The notes beneath the pieces were generated by a model. That model was not told the origin of the DNA. It was given only the letters and a program-made list of their open reading frames with translations, and ran no database searches. Shown here piece by piece: positions 59,481-64,000 of a stretch of 64,000 nt of DNA. The position numbers and the translations under genes are program-made. The DNA lies in contig JAJYLY010000006.1 of the NCBI GenBank assembly GCA_021787435.1, forward strand, positions 62,001 to 126,000. The letters are read 5' to 3'. Positions within the stretch are counted from its first letter, which is position 1. Every line of letters starts with the position of its first letter. The DNA is from Pseudomonadota bacterium. Its GTDB lineage: Bacteria; Pseudomonadota; Gammaproteobacteria; Burkholderiales; Gallionellaceae.

Positions 59481-61078
59481 GGAATTGGTGCGATGTTGCC
59501 GCTGGCAATTTTTCTTGAACCTGATGTGATGTCAAAGCGCATCGTACCATTGGGAAGGGTTGTCTGCTGGAAAAGCAGCCGGTCTCCTGGTCTGGCCGGG
59601 CTCGTGAACTTGACCGAGCTGATTTCATAGCGATCTGGGGTCATGCCATGCATTTGTGCAATGCGGTGCAACGCTTCATCCAGCAGCACCACACCCGGCA
59701 GTATCGGGTGACCCGGGAAATGTCCCGCAAAGGTGGGGTGGTCGAGTGGCACTGTCCAGACAGGGTGGTGAGCCTGAAAGAGCGCTTTTAGCGTTGAGTG
59801 GGGCAGTTTTCCCGTGCTGTTGCGCGGCAGTGCGTCGACAAACAGCAAAGGGCGTGGCAGAAAAACTGGGTCCAGATGTTCGCGCAGTGCGGCAAGCAGG
59901 GTCTCGGCATTTATTCCTGGTGCTACCACGGCTGCCGCAAGCCGCGTGACATCGGCTGTCTCGTCGGGCATGTAGAACGCACCATCCAGGATGCAGGGCA
60001 ATGAATTGAGCAGGTGGTTAAGTCCCGCCAGGGAATGACGCTTGCCGGCAATGTTGATCATGTCGGCCATGCGACCATGCAATAAAAACAAATCGTCGGC
60101 AACCGGCTCTATCATGTCATTCATCAGCACTGGGGGAACTATATGCAAGCCTGCTGCGCGCACACTGTCTTTTTCAATGAGCCACCTGATGCCGGGAAAA
60201 AGCTGCCACGCCGGCCCCTGGGTCGGCCTGCGGCTTGCGATCTGGCCTGTTTCGGTAGAGCCATAGATTTCTGTCAGCGGGCAGCTGCAACGCGCCTCGA
60301 TGTCGTGGGCGAGCTGTTCAGACAGCGGTGCAGTGGCGGACATGACATGCGCAAGTTCGGGTATCGCAAGCTCCGCGTTTAGCAGGGTGCGCAAATGCAG
60401 CGGCGAGGAGATCAGCACGCGGGGGGAGGGTACGCTGGATAGCGCATCGCAAATGTCAGCAGGAAAAAATGGCTGTGTATGGCTCAGTGCAAAGCCATTG
60501 CACCAGGCCATCAGCACGGTTGACTCGAAGCCGTACATGTGTTGCGGCGGGACCGTGCCGATGATGGTGGCATTGTCAAGGGCCCCCAGTCGCCCGGCTT
60601 CGAATTGCACGCTGTCAACCAGTCCAGCCCAAGTCTTTGGATGAGGCTTGGGAATGCCGGTTGAGCCAGAGGTGAACACGATGGCGATCTGCTGGCTGCA
60701 GTCGATTTGCGGTATTGCGATTTCTTCGGGCGGGCTGACGGCCATGGCCGGGTAGTTGAACCGCGGCAGGTCCACTGCACATTGTTCGCTGTCGGCCAAG
60801 CAAAATACGTCAGGCGCAAATTGCTTGATCTGTCGAATGACTTCGGGCGTCTGCGTCGGGGGCAACAAGCTGATCTTGTTCTTCAGTATCGCGGCTGCCA
60901 ATCCTACGCTGAAGCGGTAGCGATCGTTGCACAGATTGAGCAGATGCTGGCCGTCGGGCAGCTGTGAGGCAAGCTGATGCACTTCTGAAAGAAATTGCTG
61001 TCTAGTGACGGCGCCATCGGCGCGATAAGCGACGATGCTGTCGGCTCTGGGATGGGATAATAGAGGTAGTGCGGTCAT
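59477..61078 (-). CDS. aryl/acyl-adenylating enzyme fused to a FabA/FabZ-like dehydratase
   Basis: A 533-residue two-domain protein. Residues 1 to about 435 are an AMP-binding enzyme: IAIVFTSGSTGIPKPHPKTW (phosphate loop), LTEIYGSTETGQIASRR, LLHGRMADMINIAGKRHSLA and LPRNSTGKLPHSTLK (catalytic Lys). From about 447 a hotdog dehydratase follows, with FAGHFPGHPILPGVVLLDEA holding the active-site His. It would activate the hydroxybenzoate starter (or an acyl unit) and also dehydrate a 3-hydroxyacyl-ACP. In the E. coli aryl-polyene cluster the ligase (ApeH) and dehydratase (ApeI) are adjacent genes. Overlaps flanking genes by four bases. Confidence 0.9.
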   Translation of the reverse strand: MTALPLLSHPRADSIVAYRADGAVTRQQFLSEVHQLASQLPDGQHLLNLCNDRYRFSVGLAAAILKNKISLLPPTQTPEVIRQIKQFAPDVFCLADSEQCAVDLPRFNYPAMAVSPPEEIAIPQIDCSQQIAIVFTSGSTGIPKPHPKTWAGLVDSVQFEAGRLGALDNATIIGTVPPQHMYGFESTVLMAWCNGFALSHTQPFFPADICDALSSVPSPRVLISSPLHLRTLLNAELAIPELAHVMSATAPLSEQLAHDIEARCSCPLTEIYGSTETGQIASRRPTQGPAWQLFPGIRWLIEKDSVRAAGLHIVPPVLMNDMIEPVADDLFLLHGRMADMINIAGKRHSLAGLNHLLNSLPCILDGAFYMPDETADVTRLAAAVVAPGINAETLLAALREHLDPVFLPRPLLFVDALPRNSTGKLPHSTLKALFQAHHPVWTVPLDHPTFAGHFPGHPILPGVVLLDEALHRIAQMHGMTPDRYEISSVKFTSPARPGDRLLFQQTTLPNGTMRFDITSGSRKIASGNIAPIP

Positions 61079-61704
61079 GGCTTGGCCTTCCTGAACGAGC
61101 GCAGCGCATCGAGTATGTGCACATCACCCGCTTCGGGCAATGTGCATCTGCGCAACAGGTACTCGGCAATGAACATCAGGGTGATCAGGGGCAGCGTCAT
61201 GAAGTTGGCAAAAACTGACCAGATGGCAAGTGGCGCAAAAAAGAAAAGCAGCGTGGAAGTCAGCGCCATCGCGGCGAAGAACAGCGTCCAGGCGATGGTC
61301 ACATTGCGCGCATAGGTTTCATGCTGTCTGGTCAATGGCGCATGAGTCGCTTCTGCAAAGCGCACGCAGAGCGGTTTTTGTCCGCTGGCCAGGGTTCGGC
61401 CAAAAGTGATCAGCAAACCGAGCTGCATGCCTGTGTCTTGCAGCCAGTATATCAGTCCGAAATGCTGTTCTATCGCATGCCATTGGCTGTATGCCGCAAG
61501 GCTCGTGAGGGCCAGCGCAGCCAGCATGAAGTAGCGGCTGGAGGAATTCCAGGCCAGAAGCAGTGCGAAAAATGCCACCGGTGCGATCGCTGTCAGTGCG
61601 CCAAGGCTGCCGTTTTTTGCCGTGGTGTTGGTGTAATGCGCAAGCAGCGCATAGCCGACTATCGCGACTGCAATGCCCGCTGGGCGCACGATGCGGTTAG
61701 CCAT
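61075..61704 (-). CDS. COG4648-type polytopic membrane protein
   Basis: A 209-residue inner-membrane protein with about five hydrophobic segments (for example AVIVGYALLAHY-like start, FFALLLAWNSSSRYFMLAAL, VTIAWTLFFAAMALTSTLLF). It belongs to the small membrane protein family carried by most aryl-polyene clusters next to the acyl carrier protein. Its function there is unknown. ATG 61704 shares one base with the ACP stop (TGATG); TTG 61707 is less likely. It overlaps the adenylating-enzyme gene by four bases. Confidence 0.85.
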   Translation of the reverse strand: MANRIVRPAGIAVAIVGYALLAHYTNTTAKNGSLGALTAIAPVAFFALLLAWNSSSRYFMLAALALTSLAAYSQWHAIEQHFGLIYWLQDTGMQLGLLITFGRTLASGQKPLCVRFAEATHAPLTRQHETYARNVTIAWTLFFAAMALTSTLLFFFAPLAIWSVFANFMTLPLITLMFIAEYLLRRCTLPEAGDVHILDALRSFRKAKP

Positions 61705-61982
61705 CAAAGCGTTCTGTGCGCTGCGATATAGGTGGTAAGGCTGCGCAGCGAGCCGAAAATTTGTTTGTTGTCCGCACCATCGCTGCGCAACTGCAAGCCA
61801 TAACGCTTGGAGATTGCCAGCGAGATTTCAAGTATGTCGATCGAATCCAGCCCCAAGCCGTCGCCATACAGGGGGGTGTCGGGGGAGATTTGCTCTGCGG
61901 CAACTTCAAGATTGAGACATTCGACCATCAGTTGGGCGACTTCGTTTTGCAGCGTGCTCTCGGATTTTTGATTATCTTGCAT
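61704..61982 (-). CDS. acyl carrier protein
   Basis: A 92-residue ACP. GDGLGLDSIDILEISLAIS contains the phosphopantetheine-accepting Ser47 in the LDSIDI motif (DSL variant). ATG 61982 gives a family-length protein; the frame is open to 62072 but that stretch overlaps the promoter. It is the first gene of the minus-strand polyene operon and should carry the aryl and polyene acyl intermediates for the ketosynthase, dehydratases and acyltransferases. Aryl-polyene clusters usually have two such ACPs; only one is found here. Confidence 0.93.
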   Translation of the reverse strand: MQDNQKSESTLQNEVAQLMVECLNLEVAAEQISPDTPLYGDGLGLDSIDILEISLAISKRYGLQLRSDGADNKQIFGSLRSLTTYIAAHRTL

Positions 61983-62043
61983 GATACATAAATGGAATTT
62001 CAAAAAACAACCGGCCTGTGGACTGAATACATGCCTGCCGTGA

Positions 62044-62072
62044 ATACTACGCAACACTAAGGAATATTGCAA
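62044..62072 (-). promoter_or_regulatory. promoter candidate of the aryl-polyene operon
   Basis: On the minus strand TTGCAA (62072–62067), 17 bases, TAGTAT (62049–62044), about 62 bases ahead of the acyl carrier protein start. Each box departs from consensus at one or two positions; the spacing is ideal. Confidence 0.45.
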
Positions 62073-62215
62073 CGGTAGCGGTCACGATAAGCTCTTCATA
62101 TTATGGTCATAAGACGGGAGTAAGGTGAAAGAGCTCTGATGAGAAATGCCGGAATGATGAAACTTAATCTTTATGTATCGGTCTTACTCTAAATATTGGA
62201 TTGCGAGGAGTTATC

Positions 62216-62500
62216 ATGCCCAATCTTGTTGAGCTTTATACTTTCAATGGATCAGTTTATATCGACACCAGAGAGCTGGACAGCGGCATCACAAACCTGA
62301 AGGCCTACACATGCGAGGGTTTGTGGCCTCCTGATGCGAGGGTGCAGCGCGATAAACTGTTTGCGTCACGCGACCTTGCTGAGCAGGACTACAACCGCGT
62401 GCTCGTTGATTTGTGCAACCGGTCGCGCCGCCATACCGACAGGGTGTCTGCGGGCATCGGACGGATGCAGGATGACCTGCCATTCAGGGCTTTGCATTGA
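62216..62500 (+). CDS. hypothetical protein
   Basis: A 94-residue protein of unknown function. It begins MPNLVELYTFNGSVYIDTRE and is rich in charged residues, especially Arg and Asp (SRRHTDRVSAGIGRMQDDLP); there is no signal peptide, membrane helix or known motif. The start at 62216 is supported by GAGGAG seven bases upstream. It runs towards the DUF3106 gene and overlaps its end by 17 bases. A short conserved-looking start makes it more likely real than chance. Confidence 0.6.
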   Translation: MPNLVELYTFNGSVYIDTRELDSGITNLKAYTCEGLWPPDARVQRDKLFASRDLAEQDYNRVLVDLCNRSRRHTDRVSAGIGRMQDDLPFRALH

Positions 62501-62882
62501 CTTGAGGTACTGCGCTGGCGGGTTGCTGCATTCTTGCAGCGCGGTTCTGTTTGGCCATCTGCTTGATTTGTTCTCGCTTTTCTCTGGGGATTTGACTGAA
62601 GGCGCGATATTTTTCGCGCGCCGCCTGACGCTGTTCAGGAGTCAGGCTGGCCCATTTGGCCAACCGGTTTGAGAAGCGTTGTTTCTGATCCGGAGTCAGC
62701 TTCGGATACTGTTGAGCGAGGTGGCGGAAGTTATGCTGTGCTTTTTCGGGCAGTGTGTTCCATTGGGCCTGTATGGGCGCCAATGCCTGCTGCTCTGCCG
62801 GCGGGAGCGTGTTCCACGATTCGGGTGCGGCGTGCGCCAGCGTAGCGAAGCAGCAGAAAGCAGCAAGAAGAAGCGTTCTCAT
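62484..62882 (-). CDS. DUF3106 domain protein
   Basis: A 132-residue secreted protein. The signal peptide (RTLLLAAFCCFATLAHA) is followed by repeated W-x-x-L-x-x-x-x-(R/Q) units: SWNTLPPAEQQALAPIQAQW, FRHLAQQYPKLTPDQKQRF, KWASLTPEQRQAAREKYRA. This is the DUF3106 pattern, found in betaproteobacteria directly after a sigma factor and a DUF3619 gene. Function unknown; probably periplasmic, and it may respond to envelope state. ATG 62882 is set by the signal peptide; the upstream GTG at 62900 adds six residues. Confidence 0.88.
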   Translation of the reverse strand: MRTLLLAAFCCFATLAHAAPESWNTLPPAEQQALAPIQAQWNTLPEKAQHNFRHLAQQYPKLTPDQKQRFSNRLAKWASLTPEQRQAAREKYRAFSQIPREKREQIKQMAKQNRAARMQQPASAVPQVNAKP

Positions 62883-62886
62883 GCGG

Positions 62887-63228
62887 TCATTTGTCCACAA
62901 ATGCGTCTAAAGGCATATCGCCTGTCAGTATGGCCATGTCCGGACTCTGGCGATCCTGCATGTTCGACCAGAAAACGGCAGCACCGGAGATGATCGCCAC
63001 TAGCACAATGGCAGCAGCCACCCATTGATGGGTAGAGTGGGGACGCAGGTTGTGGGCGCGATGGCCGATCGCGCTGAATGAGAAAACCGGTTCGCGCATG
63101 CGCTGCTTCTGCAGCGCGTGCGCACGCTTTTCGCTAAGTGCTGACACTATGTCTTCATCCAGTTGCTGCGCGCTTTGCGTGAGCAGCGCGGCGATCTGCC
63201 GGTGGTCAAGTTGAGATTGATTTTTCAT
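62887..63228 (-). CDS. DUF3619 membrane protein (possible anti-sigma factor)
   Basis: A 113-residue protein with a cytoplasmic N-terminal half (about 1–66, QIAALLTQSAQQLDEDIVSA) and one membrane helix (about 69–87, WVAAAIVLVAIISGAAVFW), ending in DMAILTGDMPLDAFVD, the usual DUF3619 tail. It follows the ECF sigma factor with a four-base overlap. Gene order and topology fit a small anti-sigma factor, but that has not been shown for the family as far as I know. Periplasmic DUF3106 may be part of the same response. Confidence 0.88.
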   Translation of the reverse strand: MKNQSQLDHRQIAALLTQSAQQLDEDIVSALSEKRAHALQKQRMREPVFSFSAIGHRAHNLRPHSTHQWVAAAIVLVAIISGAAVFWSNMQDRQSPDMAILTGDMPLDAFVDK

Positions 63229-63794
63229 GATAGATTCACTCCTATTGCTGAAAGTACTGTCGACAATGCGTGGTTTGCCCTCGAACAGTGAGTTTTTACG
63301 CTGCCTTCCGTACAGCCCATGGCTTTTGCCGTTTCTGCCGTGTCCAGTCCATCCCAGTAACGCAGCAGGAAGGCTTCGCGTTGACGTGCCGGCAGATTAC
63401 TTAGCGCCTCTTCTATTCTGGCGATGATCTGTCTTTGTTCAAGTGCCTCGGGGGGGGTGGCGGGCGCGCTTTGATTGTCGCCATCTTCGAGGACATCTAA
63501 GGGGTCGAACTCCTCTTCCTCGCGTTTTCCCGTAAAGGCGGAAAACAACGTGATCCAGTTGCTGCGAACTTTTTGACGGCGGCAATGATCGCGTATGGTG
63601 TTTTGCAGGATGCGGTGAAACAACAGCGGCAGTTCGTCGGGCGGCTTGTCGCCATACTTTTCTGCCAGCTTGATCATCGCATCTTGCACGACATCCAGCG
63701 CCGCATGACTGTCGTGCATTGCAAATACCGCATGTTTATAAGCGCGGCGTTCGATGCGGCCAAGAAAATCGTTTAATTCGGCTTGTGTTGCCAG
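63225..63794 (-). CDS. ECF-type RNA polymerase sigma factor, probably with CTG start
   Basis: A sigma-70-family factor. Region 2 includes HAALDVVQDAMIKLAEKYGD and LFHRILQNTIRDHCRRQKVR; region 4 includes LSNLPARQREAFLLRYWDGL and TAKAMGCTEGSVKTHCSRAN with the helix-turn-helix. The acidic linker (KREEEEFDPLDVLEDGD) is typical of this betaproteobacterial group. The start is notable: family members begin near ATQAELNDFLGRIERRAYK, and here a CTG (63794–63792) lies six A residues after a perfect AAGGAG at 63806–63801. The frame is open to an ATG at 63935, but the extra 47 residues look non-conserved. Gives 189 residues. Confidence 0.88.
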   Translation of the reverse strand: MATQAELNDFLGRIERRAYKHAVFAMHDSHAALDVVQDAMIKLAEKYGDKPPDELPLLFHRILQNTIRDHCRRQKVRSNWITLFSAFTGKREEEEFDPLDVLEDGDNQSAPATPPEALEQRQIIARIEEALSNLPARQREAFLLRYWDGLDTAETAKAMGCTEGSVKTHCSRANHALSTVLSAIGVNLS

Positions 63795-63947
63795 TTTTTT
63801 CTCCTTCGGTGACGTAAATTGTAACCAATTGCAGCGAATTCTGCCATGAGTCATGCGGGTATGAGCGGCAAATGAGTTGACCAAACGGCCGCCAGCCTTT
63901 ATCTTACGCAGTTCTTCTTTTTTAGAATTAATCATAGGGTGTTAGTC

Positions 63948-64000
63948 ATGGAGATGACCGGCGCGGAAATAACCATCCGTTGTTTGCAGGAAGAAGGGGT
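63948..64000 (+). CDS. ilvB: acetolactate synthase large subunit, 5' end only
   Basis: The last 53 bases encode MEMTGAEITIRCLQEEGV, the standard N-terminus of biosynthetic acetolactate synthase large subunits (ME-SGAEI-VRCLQEEGVE in relatives). The enzyme condenses pyruvate in valine, leucine and isoleucine synthesis. It is divergent from the sigma factor gene; this neighbourhood is usual in betaproteobacteria. Only 17 codons and a part are visible. Confidence 0.75.
   Translation, partial: MEMTGAEITIRCLQEEG

Overview
The window looks like the chromosome of a betaproteobacterium, probably of the order Nitrosomonadales. A Gallionellaceae-like iron oxidiser would fit, but the family is a guess. 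The evidence is the XrtA (exosortase A) exopolysaccharide locus with its PrsK/PrsR regulators, the sigma factor–DUF3619–DUF3106 trio beside an acetolactate synthase gene, the rpsF-rpsR-rplI-dnaB order, and the dispersed intergenic repeats. There is no rRNA, CRISPR array or intact insertion sequence; one tRNA-Val(GAC) is present.

Region 1 (1–7.7 kb, accessory end of the polysaccharide locus): two family 2 glycosyltransferases (one cut by the window edge), a sulfotransferase, a third glycosyltransferase, an OafA-type acyltransferase, and three toxin–antitoxin remnants or modules: a HigA-like antitoxin with an internal deletion and no toxin, a complete mqsRA pair, and a complete GNAT toxin/DUF1778 antitoxin pair. 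Dispersed intergenic repeats and an IS21 istB scrap mark this as a patchwork region.

Region 2 (7.8–27.1 kb, minus strand): one long, tightly packed operon running from the Wza-like export lipoprotein at 27145 to an O-antigen-ligase-like protein at 7798. It encodes export (Wza, Wzz-like chain-length protein, tyrosine autokinase, outer-membrane barrel, ATPase), precursor synthesis (WecB epimerase), a deacetylase, a FemAB-like protein, four glycosyltransferases, an asparagine-synthase-like amidotransferase, the XrtA–EpsI fusion and a PaaK/CapK-like ligase.

Region 3 (27.1–40.3 kb, plus strand): a divergent operon. An exact sigma-54 type -24/-12 element precedes the priming glycosyltransferase, followed by prsK, prsR, two BioF2/FemAB-like acyltransferases around a DegT aminotransferase, and an XrtA-associated acyl-CoA ligase. 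An MBOAT/SGNH-like pair, presumably for O-acylation, comes next. A decayed PEP-CTERM gene lies at its far edge. PrsR is a sigma-54 activator, so this operon probably controls itself.

Region 4 (40.8–49 kb, housekeeping): rpsF-rpsR-rplI (without priB), dnaB, tRNA-Val, priA, an FAD-linked oxidase, a NYN–LOTUS protein and an isoprenylcysteine-methyltransferase-like membrane protein.

Region 5 (49.1–62.1 kb): an aryl-polyene/xanthomonadin-like cluster. A chorismatase of the XanB2/FkbO family would make hydroxybenzoate, an adenylating enzyme fused to a dehydratase would activate it, and an acyl carrier protein, ketosynthase, chain-length factor and a second dehydratase would extend it. Acyltransferases, a glycosyltransferase, a LolA-like carrier and an MMPL exporter would move it to the envelope. 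A PAP2 phosphatase and a polysaccharide deacetylase embedded in the same overlapping operon suggest a sugar- or lipid-carrier-linked polyene. No ketoreductase is encoded. This is the best candidate for an incompletely described system here.

Region 6 (62.2–64 kb): a small unknown gene, DUF3106, DUF3619, an ECF sigma factor that appears to use a CTG start, and the start of acetolactate synthase.
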